From the NCBI GenBank assembly GCA_015680685.1, contig MNCI01000900.1, positions 578,861 to 642,860 on the forward strand: 64,000 nt of DNA, written 5' to 3'. Source of the stretch: Gnetum montanum. Lineage: Eukaryota > Streptophyta > Gnetopsida > Gnetales > Gnetaceae. This document shows positions 23,981 to 35,498 of the stretch, one piece after another (within the stretch, counting starts at the first letter, position 1; every line of letters begins with the position of its first letter). The notes beneath the pieces are model-generated. The model was not told where the DNA came from and did no database searches. It saw only the letters and a list, made by a program, of their open reading frames with translations. Made by a program: the position numbers and the translations under genes.

Positions 23981-26009
23981 TGTATTGACCTAAATCATCG
24001 GTGTAAGGCTGGAAGGGAAACAAACATCGAGAGATTGTTGGGCAGCCACAGCTGACCCTACCTTCGCCCGAGGGAAAGCTAGAAAAGTAAACAAAGGTAG
24101 AGTGCCTTAGATGGTCTGCATGCAAATCAACCAAGGACTTCCCCGAGCGTAAGCTATGGCTAGCGCTGGGGTTATTGTAAATGGTATGTAAACGGAATGC
24201 AAACGACGATACGAAATGTAAATAAAGCGTACTGAATTATGAATGAAGCATGAACAAAGTTATATTTGTAAAGCATAAATAGAACTAAACAATGTAAATG
24301 GGAGGTAATAATGAAACTGTATTATATTTTTTTTTAAAAAAATATGCACTGGTCAAAGCGTAGTTGCACAAGTGTGAATGTCAAGTCAAATGCATAGCCC
24401 CTGAAAGATATGACACGATGATGTGATGATGTGAGAAGAACTTGGAAGCCAAAAATCGGATGTGCCGAGTGCCCAAGGATTGCAAGTTCTGTCCTCCTTC
24501 AGAATTTCAAATCTCTCCAATCTTTGCCTCTTCCTCTCCCTTCTCTCTTGCTGCTTTTGCTTTGCTTCTCTTACCTTCTCCCTAATTTGTGTGAATTGAT
24601 GGGGTATTTATAGGGTTGGGCTAGGGTTTTGGCTAGGGTTTGCTTTGACCAGGTTCAATGTATCTGTGCTGGATAGTTGTACACGAGTTAGATGTGTGTT
24701 GGCAATTGCATACTTTGACCAGGTTCGATGTATTTTACAACTTGTGGGTCATTCGAGCCCATAAAAAATTAAAAATACAAGCCCTCAATTGATAAAAATT
24801 TAAAGAAAATTTAAAAAGAAAATTTAGAAAGATTAGCTCTGGCTTCGACATCTTTTGCCACCATCGAAAAAGCATTCAATCTAAATTGCAAAAGTTAGTT
24901 CAGCTCATCCTTCTTGGATGAAATCAATCGCCCTGTGTCCTCGGACAAACCCTTCAGGATTGGAACAAATTCCATGTTCGAGACAAAGTCGTACTTTTCC
25001 TTGTAATCTCTACTCTGAAATTTCTGGTTTGGGTCTTCTACAGCCGACTTCTGCAAAACATTACTTTCAGAAGTTGCCTCTGCAGGAATGCCTCGTGGGC
25101 GAGCACAACTGTGATACCCTAGCAATATGGATCAACATATTTTCTTCTTGTTGCTATTGCCATTAGCCAAAGATTTGATTTTGAACCCTAAGTTCGGTGT
25201 CACTACGGTCGCGGAACATGCAACACGATAATAGGAAGACGGTGCGAAGCGGGGGTGTGGCAGTCAGTGGTGTGAGCAGAAATAGCAACGTGGTAGGAGG
25301 AGATAGCGATGGTAGGCACGACAGTGGAGGTAGAGAGAAAATAGTGGTGGAAGAGAGAAAACAATGACGGCAGGCATGGTAGTGGTGGCAGGCACGGCAT
25401 CGCAAGAGTGGCAGTACGGCAGGGGCACAGAAGCAGTGGCGCTGGGTGCTTTGATTCTAGACATGTGCTATGATTTTTTTGGGTGTGTCCGGTGTGAGCA
25501 TGCCATGGGTGTGGCTACAGTACAAAGGTGGGGTGCACATGGGGGTAGAAGTGGTGTACAGTTACGACTGTAGGTAGCGTCGTGACGGTAGGAATATCAG
25601 GAGGCAGCCGCGGTTACAGCTTCATGACGATGATGACATGAGCCTGCATGGCAAGGGAAGAGAAATGTGATGAGGGTTTTGTTGACATGGTTGAGGGTGT
25701 GGTGCAGCAGAGGATCAGGCACAGCTGCGGCAGTAATTCCAATCATGATGATTGGACTTCATACAACTTCATGAATTTGCATATGCTATTTCTTCCTTCT
25801 CCCCAAGTGCTGCTGCACAAGCAAGCTTACAAACTATATTCTGACCCGATCCTGAGCCTATACTAGCCTCACCTTTGCTTGAGTCTAACAGCCCTTGCAT
25901 TTGTACAATCTGAGCTTGATGTTGTGGGTCAAGAATTCTCTTCCGAGTGCTTGAAAGGGCTTGAGTTATTTTCCATTCAAAGTGCCATGCTGAAATTAGT
26001 GGTGTTTCA
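23981..26009 (-). mobile_element. C 3' LTR
   Basis: In element sense starts TGAAACACCACTAA and ends CAATACA. TATA box CCTATAAATACCCC at 24614-24601. The transcribed strand carries several AGCGTA motifs (24136, 24226, 24356). Short ORFs here are frame noise. Confidence 0.9.
24601..24614 (-). promoter_or_regulatory. C LTR TATA box
   Basis: CCTATAAATACCCC read on the minus strand, repeated in the other LTR near 53802. Confidence 0.7.
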
Positions 26010-26022
26010 TTGGCCCCTCTTT
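26010..26022 (-). promoter_or_regulatory. C polypurine tract
   Basis: AAAGAGGGGCCAA on the minus strand directly abuts the LTR start; D has AAAGAGGGGCCAT at the same place. Confidence 0.85.
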
Positions 26023-27192
26023 GTTGACGTCTAGAGGAATTCACCCAAGAGGCATCGACAAAGAAGTGCAAACACCATGAACAAACAAAGCATCAGACAT
26101 TAACCATTAGCCTTTGGCTGGATATTATTGCACCATTTTCAAAAGTACATGGGATTGAGGGAATGTGGTTCAAGATGCAAGGGAATCGGTTGTAACCAGG
26201 GAAGCTAGGAGGTTAAGGGCTATGATTGCTGCTAGGATTTGTGGGAGAGGAATTCTCTCTTGTGCACAAGTCATGTCATTGGTCCTTGTCAATAGTTGGG
26301 TTTTTAGCAGACTTGGAACCAAGACATAGGAGGTGCGTTCTTTGGAGAAGCGGGACTCTTATAGAGTATTTGCGGGGCCCGTTGTAAACATCCAAAGCCA
26401 CGTAATGATGTGCAACATGGTCTCTTTGAGATACAAATGTAACTATTTTTCAAGACGATTGCCTTCTCACCTGGGGCTTGTATGAGAATGGCTAATAGTC
26501 TTTTGTTTATGATGTCAACGGGGTCTTAAAGACCTTTTCCGTGCATTTTGCTCTTTGACCCTTTTTTTGTTCTTTTTTCTTTTCTTGTTTTCTTTTTTTT
26601 TTCTCTTTTTTTTCTTTTTCTTTTATTTTTGGTCTTTTTAAAAGAGCTTTCTTTTTGTGCCGTGCTTGTGTTTGAGCACTTGCATTTTGCATCATGTACT
26701 ATGTATCATGTTTTATGTCGTAACTACTTAGAGAGCTACAGTGTGCAATAGTGTATCAAGAGTTTTGAGGTGAGCAGAATGTATCAGGGGGTGTAATTGA
26801 ATAGGCTAAGAGGAGAATGATGGGGAAATAGGGGATGCATTGGGAGTCGGGAATGTACTTATGAATGGATTGATTAACCCAGTCGCATGCATCAGGAAAA
26901 ATGTGATACCTTGTCGTCATGATGAAGTGCATCTATGCATGAACGCCTCAGAAGTGTCATCCTACAAACACAACTCCAAGAAGACAAGAAAACCACAAAT
27001 GAAACAATCAACTAAACACTTTAAACAAGGAGATGGAGTCACCACATGCAGCTTTCAAAGAAAATAGAATCATGAACAACATCAGTTTCATTAGGCCCCA
27101 TGGGATGAATAATGCAACAAATCTTTGTGGAATAGGAACAGCCAACTACAACAATAGATCTTTTTAAATTTTGCCTGGTCATCAATGATGTT
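26023..27192 (-). other. C 3' untranslated region
   Basis: No recognisable protein. Contains a strong pyrimidine run on the plus strand (26536-26640), i.e. a purine run in the C transcript, which gives a spurious lysine-rich frame. Confidence 0.55.
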
Positions 27193-27558
27193 GCTAGTTT
27201 ATAGTCTTAGAGGACTGTTGTGGATTAGTTTCATGTCATAACCCCTTGGACGGTGCCGGTTTAGCATTGTAGCAGATGGTGCATTGCTAGTTTTATAGTC
27301 ATGGCAGACTATGAAGAGGCAAACTAGTTTATAGTCTTAGTGGACTATGGATGCTAGTTTCATGTCATGGTGGACGGATGTAGCAGTTTAGTGTCATACC
27401 GGATAGAACTCTGTGGTATCAATTTTAAGTCATGATCCAGGACTATTCTGTGGTATCAGTTTTAAGTCATGATCCAGGACTGTTCTTTGGTATCACTTTT
27501 AAGTCATGATCCAGGACTGTTCTATGGTATCAATTTTAAGTCATGATCCAGGACTGTT
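27193..27558 (-). repeat. Motif array after C integrase, with four 37-bp tandem units
   Basis: About ten spaced copies of the family motif (plus strand CTAGTTTATAGTC or CAGTTTTAAGTCATG, then GGAC). From 27411 to 27558 it forms four near-identical 37-bp tandem units starting CTNTGGTATCA. Confidence 0.8.
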
Positions 27559-27575
27559 ACATACCTCAAGTTTGT

Positions 27576-30500
27576 CAGACGTAGTACCTCTTCAGGTACA
27601 AGTGGTTTGTAGGATTGGCGAACTCGTTTCCATCCATGTTAGCAAGTTTGAATGCTCCATTGTTGTATGCCTTGGTGACTAAATAAGGCCCTTCCCAGTT
27701 GGCTGAGAATTTACTTGGATGTTCTCAGGTGGCCTTAAGGACTAGATCTCCTTCTCTAATTGGGCGTTTGTGGAGGTCGTGCTTGTGCCTTTGTCTCTGC
27801 TATTTTTGGTACCATTCAATTTGATTAAGAGTTCGTATACGTTCCTCCTCTACTGTGTTGAGGTCGGCAATGCACAATTCATTGTTTTGACTTTCATCAA
27901 GGAGACTGGAGAGAGTTATCCGCAATGAGGGAACCTGCAATTCTAAAGGTAAAACAGCTTCAGATCCGTATACAAGACTATATGGAGTTTTACCTGTGGA
28001 TGTTCGATGTGTCGTTCTATAAGCCCTCAATGCGTAGACCAATTGTTCATGCCATCATTTCTTGCTCTGATTTAGCATCTTTTTGAGTATCATGATGATA
28101 GTTTTATTTGTAGCCTCTACTTGACCATTACTCTGTGGGTAGTAAGGTGATGAAAATGCATGTTTAATGCCTAGACTTTCACAAAAACTTCTGGTATCTA
28201 CACTGCTGACTTGTGGCCCATTATCGGTAACAATGGTCATTGGAACACCAAAATGGGTTATAATATTTTCCATTATAAAGGTGCAAACGTGTTTTGATGT
28301 GGTCTTCCTAAGACGAATAGATTCCACCCATTTTGCAAAATATTCAGTTGCAGTGATAATGAAGCTATGGCCTGCTGAAGATGATGGCGTTATTGGTCCA
28401 ATTAAGTCTAAACCCCATTTTTGGAATGGCCATGTGATTTGTGCAGTATGCAGTTTGTTAGGTGGGACATGTATCTAATTACTATGCTTTTGGCAGATGT
28501 CACAGGTTTTAACCTTGGAGATGCAATCGTATTCCATGTGTGGCCAGTAATAGCCTAAGCACCTGATCTTTGTTGCCATTGCTTTAGGTGCTATGTGTCC
28601 TCCACAAAGCCCTTCATGGATTTGTTCTACAATTGTTTGACCATTAGTGCTACTAACACATGTTAGCAAAATACCTTCATATGATTTACGACACAAGGTG
28701 TCACCTATTAATGTGTATTGGCGAGAGCATTTTCGTATGGCGTCCTTTTGAGAATTTGTCAAGTGTTGTGGAGGTTCGCCTTTTAGAAGATACTCTTTTA
28801 CGTCATCATACCATTCTATTGCGTGTGTTGTACTAACAGATGTTATAGCTACTTCATTTAGAGTGTTAATTATAGGTTCGGCACAACTGGTTATAGAACT
28901 AGGTAATGCATGAAACATTTCAGGGGTCATGTTTAAGGCTAGTGTGGCAAGTGCATCAGCGATGGTATTTTTGCTTCTAGGGACGTGTTGTATATCCACC
29001 TCTACTAGTTGTCTCACTAGATGTTTAGTCAAATCATAATACGGTTGCAAATGGAGAGCTTTGCATGTGTAGGCTTCAGTGACTTGATTAATAACTAATT
29101 GCTAATCACCCCGAACTACAAGGCGTGAGATTCCCGAAGTTAGCGCTATTTGAAGTCCTCTAAGAAGACCTTCATATTCTACTATGTTATTGGTGCAAGG
29201 AAAGTTTAAGCGATAAGCAGAAGGTTGGATTTCCCCAGAGGGGTATATTAAAATAGCTGTGGCACTTCCTCCACGAGAGGTTGAGGCCCCGTCAAAGTAG
29301 AGAATTGCCTCATAATTATCAGGTACAGTGTCTATACTATTAATATTTTCATCTAGGAATTCAAGGTTTATCATTTCTTGATCATGTGTTGGTAAGATAG
29401 TTAATTGCGTGGCTATTGCTTGACCTTTTGTGGAACATTGAGAGACATAGTGTAAATTAAATTCTGCAATCATCGCTTTCCACCTAGCTAACCTACTTGA
29501 CTCATAGATGTTATTAGTGATGGCATGGAGAACATTATCTTTGCAAATGATGTAAACTTGATTACGGAAGAGATAATGTCGCCATTTCTTCAAAGAGAAG
29601 ACAAGGGCAAGGCATAATTTTTCTACATCGTTGTATCATTGTTCATGGGCTATTAAAGCATGGCTTAGATAGTATATAGGGATCTCAGCCCCATCTTGAC
29701 ATTTTTGACAAAGCATGGATGCGATGGATGAGCTAAAAGTTGCAAGACAGATGTAGAAAGGTTTGTCACTTTGTGGAGGATAAACAGTTGGTAGTTGGGC
29801 CAACTCGTGTTTTATGTTTTCAAATGCTTCTTGGCATTGTTGAGTCCATTGGAAATGTACATTCTTTAGTAATAGATGTTGCATGGGACTCAACTTATCC
29901 GTCAACCTTTCGATAAAGCGTCTAATGAATTGTAGCCTACCTTGGAGGCCATGTAGTTCAGTAAGGTTTCTTGGTGGTTGCATATTGGTTATTGCTTTAA
30001 CCTTATCAAGGTCTACCTATATCCCTATTTCAGAAACTAGGAGACCAAAAATTTTTCCTATTTTAACACCAAAGACACACTTTTTTGGATTGATCCTAAG
30101 GTCATATTTGAGACAACGTTTAAGCACCAAATCTAGATCTTTTGCATGTTGTTTAGTTGTTTTAGAATTGACCGCTATATCATCAACATAATCATTGAGC
30201 AAACTAAGAATGTAGTCACTAAATATATATGTCATTGCTTGTTGATATGTAGCACCCACATTCTTAAGGCCAAATGGCATCATCGTATAATAAAATGTCC
30301 CCCAAGGTGTCAAAAAAGTTGTTCTAAGTTGATGCTCTGGATTAATTCTTATCTGATTGTAGCCTGAAAATCTGTCCATAAAGGATAATAATGCATGCCT
30401 AGCAGTCGTGTCAATAAGTTGATCAATATTGGGCAGAGGAAAGTCATCTTTTATAGTGGCTATGTTGAGATCATGGAAATCAATACATATGCATATACTA

Positions 30501-31051
30501 CCGTTCTTCTTGGGGACTACAACAATGTTTGATACCCAATCGGAATAGTCAACGGCTCGAATGAAACCGGCTTGGTAAAGCTTTGTGATCTCAGTGCAGA
30601 CTGCTAATGCGACTTTGGGTCTAACTTTTCATGCTTTTTATTTTACTGGTTTGATTTTTTCATCAAGGATAATGTTATGTTGGATGATCCGGGGGTCTAG
30701 TCCTGGCATGTCTGTATATGACCATGCGAATGTTTTTATGTTGTCTTTTAAGACCTGAGTGATGTCACCTACGAGTTACAGATCTAGTAAGGCACTTAAT
30801 TTCAAGGTCTTGGCTTTGTCATTAACTGTGGTAATGGGGATCTCAACCAGAGGATCTTTAGTGATATTGTTAGCTTCTAGGTCTAGAGTTTTGGCTACGT
30901 TTTTAGGCCAGTTTGACGTTTCTTGAGTGGAGGCTATCAAATCGGTATAGGTGGATGAACTTAGATCCAAAGATTCCAGGCGAATTGCTCTGTCTATATC
31001 TCTGTATGGTCTGTTGAGAGACAATTTTGAGAGGATGTTGTGGTTGTCCAT
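27576..31051 (-). pseudogene. pol: C pol: reverse transcriptase, RNase H, second RNase H, integrase
   Basis: One frame from ATG 31051 to TGA 27576, broken by about a dozen stops and no frameshift. RT (about 30760-29990) keeps FMDRFSGYNQIRI, MPFGLKNVGATYQ and the catalytic YVDD at 30190-30179. The first RNase H/connection follows (29750-29450). A second, archaeal-type RNase H (29310-28930) has ILYFDGAST and NNIVEYEGLLRGLQ, diagnostic of Tat elements. Integrase has a CGGHIAPKA/KTCDICQKH zinc finger (28620-28478), then WGLDLIGP, TDNGPQ and NGQVEATNK, giving D, D and E, and ends HLYLKRYYV. Copies RNA to DNA and inserts it. Inactive as written. Confidence 0.85.
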
Positions 31052-31698
31052 GATAGTCGCTCTTGCCAATTAAAACAGGAGCAAAATAAGAGATACTCCC
31101 TTAGTAAGAGAGCTACAAAGTGTAAACGAATATAGGATAACTAGTTTGGTGGAATGTATAAAGACTAATGTAATGGCTTGGATTTTAATTACGGTATAAA
31201 ATGGTTGCATTGTTATCTTTATGTTTCATGTAAATGTTTTTGTCATTTTTCATGTTTTTTATTGTTTTTCTTTGTTTTCTAGAGTATATGTGTGCAACTA
31301 GATGTAAGTTTGAAAAAGAAGGCAACAACCGTGTATGAATCTAAACTGTAATTTTTAACTTGTAATCGAAAATTTAATGTAAGATGACGAGAGTTTGTAA
31401 ATATGTAATTTGTTGGCTCTAGTTTAAAGCCATTCTAGGCTTGGTACATTAGTTTAAAGTCTTGATGGACTGTTGCATCTGTTGTCAAAGAAAGGATTAC
31501 CAGTTTTATGCCATGGTGGGCCAAAGGTAATAACGTTTTCAAGAACTTTTAAATGGAACTGGCCATTTCTGACCGTGGCTAGTTTAATGTCATTGCGGAC
31601 GGTTCGTAGTTTAACGTCATTTCAAACAGTTCATAGTTTAATGTCATTTCGGACAGTTTGTAGTTTAACGTCATTTTGGACAGTTTGTATCATTCGTT
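31052..31698 (-). repeat. C gag-pro to pol spacer with 28-bp motif array
   Basis: Non-coding. Between 31410 and 31690 it carries the family motif, including four tandem units of about 28 bp (plus strand GTAGTTTAACGTCATTTCGGAC type, 31578-31690). A possible splice acceptor (ACACTTTGTAG on the minus strand, 31114) lies upstream of the pol ATG; in Ogre elements pro and pol are joined by splicing, so this is worth noting. Confidence 0.65.
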
Positions 31699-34600
31699 CT
31701 AGTTGTTGAGTTGCCTCTTGATCTTTTGTAACTTAACATGTGGTGCTTGGTGTATGGGTATGATCTTATATTCACCTTCCCCTTCATCGGTGATGTCAAA
31801 GAGTAGTTTTGACCGAGAGACATTAGTAGGAATGGCTCCTATGTCTGTGTCTTCTTGTGTTTCTTCAGTGATAGTTGGATTGTGAGTCAACGTTGGGTTC
31901 ACGTTCTGATATATGTTCATGGTTTCTTGTTTAGGCTTAACGAACTTAATTTCTGAACTTTGACCTACCTCAAGGTGTGAGGAAATGATCGATGGTGTTG
32001 TATCCCCATGTATGATGATCTCACCACCCTCGTAAGGTAGATGTATCTCTTGATGAATTGGTGAAGATACAACTTTAAGTTGAGCTAGCCAAGGATGTCC
32101 TAGGATCAGATTAAACCCTGGCATTTCATCAATCACTATGAATTCAGCTGATGTAGGGAATTGGTCTCTGGCTATGAAATCTAAGGTAACCATGCCTTTC
32201 ACTCCCACACGGGAACCACTGAAGGATCTCAAGAAAGAGGTTTTTCTAGGTTGTATTTGTTCAGTGAGTCCCAGTTTTTCAATGATGGAAAAAGGTATTA
32301 GATTTGTTGCTGAACCATCATCGACATGCACCCTATGTATTTTAAAATGATCAACCTGTATTGTTATGAACATAGGGGCTATGGTGATTTCCCTTGTTTT
32401 CTCATCTAGCTTAATGTCCTTAACATGGAATTCTAAGGATGTGGTCTTCGATTCTTGAAGTTGTGGGGATAATACTACATAAATGGATGGTTCATCTACA
32501 GGGAGATCCTCACTAACAGGAATTGAAGTTAACATTCGTACGAGAGCCTCTCGATGTATTGGTGAAGTCATCACTAGGTCATAAAAACTTAAAGAAGTAT
32601 TCTTTTGTTTTAAGGCTTGCGTGACCTCGGTCAATGAATTAGCTAGGTCTTTACCATTTGGGACATTCTTACTCATAGAGATTTGGTCCATTTGACCTAA
32701 CATTCGTATTTCTCGTGGAGGGGTTTTTATGTTAGTATCTGAGAATGTTGGGTTTGGGATATGACTTGTGACTTCATCTTGGTTTTGGTGACTTGTACTA
32801 GGCTTATTAACGGATGAACTCATGGGAACGATGCTTAGCGGTGTAGGCTTTGGTAGTCCTAATTCATGTCCATGGTTCTCTCTCTCCATGTGCTCTCTTT
32901 TTTCTATTTCTAAGCGCTCTCTTATTAGCCTATTGGCAAGACGTTCTCGCGTAGGTCTTTGAGAAGTGGAGGTGGGTTGTGTGCCAGGGTGTTTTGGTAC
33001 TTGGACCACAAAGGGAATGGGTCGATTTTCAGATGGTATGTTTGTTGTGGTGGCAACTGAAGGAGGTATGCGGATGATGAATGGTTTTGATGGTGTGGGG
33101 GATATGCGTGTGGTAAGAGGGGTTTGAGGAGATGTTGGGGTAGGTGTGTTTTCTGAAGGCCTCCGAATCACAAAAGGTTTTCGCGGAATGTCTTGTCTAT
33201 TTTCCATATGGATAGTATTAATCACATATGGGGCATCATTGGTTTTGGTATTGAGAGGATCCTTGTAGACCCCCATGGATTGGTTTTGGGGCCTTACTGG
33301 GTTTGTCTCATTGAATACTACTTCACCCCCATCTATCATGCGTTGTATGTCTTGTTTCAATGCAAGGCAATAATTAGTCCCATGACCACACCATTGATGA
33401 TATTCACAAAATCTATCCAACCTAAAGCCTTTTGGGATGGGAGGTTCGTTGGATGTTGCTAAGGCTAGATTTTTGACCAATTCGCAAAAGCGATCATGTC
33501 TTTGTGAGGCCGCAGGAGACATTTTTTTGTGTTGAATTAGCCCAGCCTTTAGAAGTTGATCAAGTAGTTGTGAAGTCTTCATGGGCAATGGCGTGTATTG
33601 AAAAGGGTCTTTCCATTCAAAGGTATGGGCATGACCTGTTTTTTTTTTTCTATTTGATGAATTTTCAAGTGTATGAGTGGGTGCTATTCTTTCATAGTTG
33701 TTTGGGATAGCGGGTTGTTTTCCATGAGCTACTGCTGCTACCGTTGTTTTGGATTTATCTTTCCTCATGTGTTGGCTCCTAAAGGCTGAGTAGGTTGGGT
33801 CATTACTTGTTTGTGCCGCTTATTNNNNNNNNNNNNNNNNNNNNNNNNNNNNNNNNNNNNNNNNNNNNNNNNNNNNNNNNNNNNNNNNNNNNNNNNNNNN
33901 NNNNNNNNNNNNNNNNNNNNNNNNNNNNNNNNNNNNNNNNNNNNNNNNNNNNNNNNNNNNNNNNNNNNNNNNNNNNNNNNNNNNNNNNNNNNNNNNNNNN
34001 NNNNNNNNNNNNNNNNNNNNNNNNNNNNNNNNNNNNNNNNNNNNNNNNNNNNNNNNNNNNNNNNNNNNNNNNNNNNNNNNNNNNNNNNNNNNNNNNNNNN
34101 NNNNNNNNNNNNNNNNNNNNNNNNNNNNNNNNNNNNNNNNNNNNNNNNNNNNNNNNNNNNNNNNNNNNNNNNNNNNNNNNNNNNNNNNNNNNNNNNNNNN
34201 NNNNNNNNNNNNNNNNNNNNNNNNNNNNNNNNNNNNNNNNNNNNNNNNNNNNNNNNNNNNNNNNNNNNNNNNNNNNNNNNNNNNNNNNNNNNNNNNNNNN
34301 NNNNNNNNNNNNNNNNNNNNNNNNNNNNNNNNNNNNNNNNNNNNNNNNNNNNNNNNNNNNNNNNNNNNNNNNNNNNNNNNNNNNNNNNNNNNNNNNNNNN
34401 NNNNNNNNNNNNNNNNNNNNNNNNNNNNNNNNNNNNNNNNNNNNNNNNNNNNNNNNNNNNNNNNNNNNNNNNNNNNNNNNNNNNNNNNNNNNNNNNNNNN
34501 NNNNNNNNNNNNNNNNNNNNNNNNNNNNNNNNNNNNNNNNNNNNNNNNNNNNNNNNNNNNNNNNNNNNNNNNNNNNNNNNNNNNNNNNNNNNNNNNNNNN

Positions 34601-35228
34601 NNNNNNNNNNNNNNNNNNNNNNNNNNNNNNNNNNNNNNNNNNNNNNNNNNNNNNNNNNNNNNNNNNNNNNNNNNNNNNNNNNNNNNNNNNNNNNNNNNNN
34701 NNNNNNNNNNNNNNNNATGGAAGTGGATGCATCGGAGTGAATGTTATTGAGCACGGAGAAGATAGGAATGGAATGGGGAATAGGTCCTCGAATATTTGTG
34801 GACGAAGAAGGAAACACAGTTTCTTCTAGGAAAGGATGGAATAATGGGTTTGTGTGGGCATGGGGGCTAACGGTATGGTATGATTCTCCATGTTCAGATT
34901 GGGCTACAAAGTCATCTTCTTCATCTTGAGGTTCTATGGGAGGTAGTTGTAAGGCTTGACTTCTAGCCATGAGAAGTTGGGATATGAGTCTATGATGATT
35001 TTCAGAGAGTGGGATTATGTCAAATGCTGAAGGGATGAACTCACGACCTCCTTTGTGGACAAGTTCATAGTCTTGTTTCGCTTCCCTTTCCACATGATTG
35101 ATAGGCAAGTTGGCTTGGATTTTTACACAAATGAAGTTATATTGTTCAAGGCTTAGTGTGGCTCACTTTGGTTGGATTGTGGTATCAAACGTGTTAGGCA
35201 TTGATGTAGAAGGTTGATTTGGATTCAT
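31699..35228 (-). pseudogene. gag-pro: C gag-pro polyprotein, with stops and an assembly gap
   Basis: ATG at 35228 (MNPNQPSTSMPN), a TGA 21 codons later, then an open N-terminal region (REAKQDYELVHKGG). The capsid core falls in the N gap 33825-34716. After the gap the frame YSAFRSQHMRKDKSK runs without stops to 31699: a zinc knuckle FCEYHQWCGHGTNYC (about 33425-33380), three PF-type motifs (PFVIRRP, PFIIRIP, PFVVQVP, 33182-32995), and the protease (32430-31980) with VHVDDGSATN and FNLILGHPWLAQL. It ends KIKRQLNN. The long apparent frames across the Ns are artefacts. Function: capsid and processing protease. Confidence 0.85.
33825..34716. other. Assembly gap (892 N)
   Basis: Unsequenced bases. 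By comparison with D the gap should contain the capsid domain of C gag, though the true length need not be 892. Confidence 0.99.
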
Positions 35229-35498
35229 ATTCACAAATTGGGTTGTGAAAGTTGCTATTTGTAGAAAATGGCTAACCTTGAAAACTAAAATAAAAAAAAT
35301 AAAAAATAAATAAAAATAAAAATAATGACCAAATCAGCTGGTAGCAAGAAAATGGATAAGTGTAAAAAATGAAAGAAAAAAAATGCTAAGTATGAAAATG
35401 CAGGAAAAAAATGCTAAATGTGAAAACTGCTAAAAATGGCCAACTCTAACACTACACTCGCTACGTTGGAGCTTGCTATGCTCTAAGAACTTGTTATG
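35229..35498 (-). other. C leader, part next to the D insertion
   Basis: A-rich leader with CTACACTCGCTACG-type text like the B U3/leader. The rest of the leader (53093-53154) lies on the other side of D. Confidence 0.6.
35494..35498 (+). repeat. Target site duplication of D, left copy (TTATG)
   Basis: TTATG at 35494-35498 and again at 53088-53092, exactly flanking D. Confidence 0.9.

Noticed and set aside
24431-26071. Several 60-100 codon frames inside the C LTR, also at 53458-54976
   Set aside because: They lie wholly within LTRs, differ between the two LTRs, and show no domain.
26507-26751. Lys/Glu-rich and Phe/Leu-rich short ORFs
   Set aside because: Both come from one pyrimidine/purine run in the C 3' UTR; low complexity.
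33765-33768. ATGA overlap suggesting two separate genes or a programmed frameshift in C gag
   Set aside because: The frame of the second piece continues upstream of its ATG (SNDPTYSAFRSQHM) and aligns with D gag there, so the ATG is internal and the other frame is noise.
33795-35108. Long open frames on both strands across the N gap
   Set aside because: They are open only because Ns are not stops. The flanking pieces belong to C gag, which reads in other frames on the two sides.
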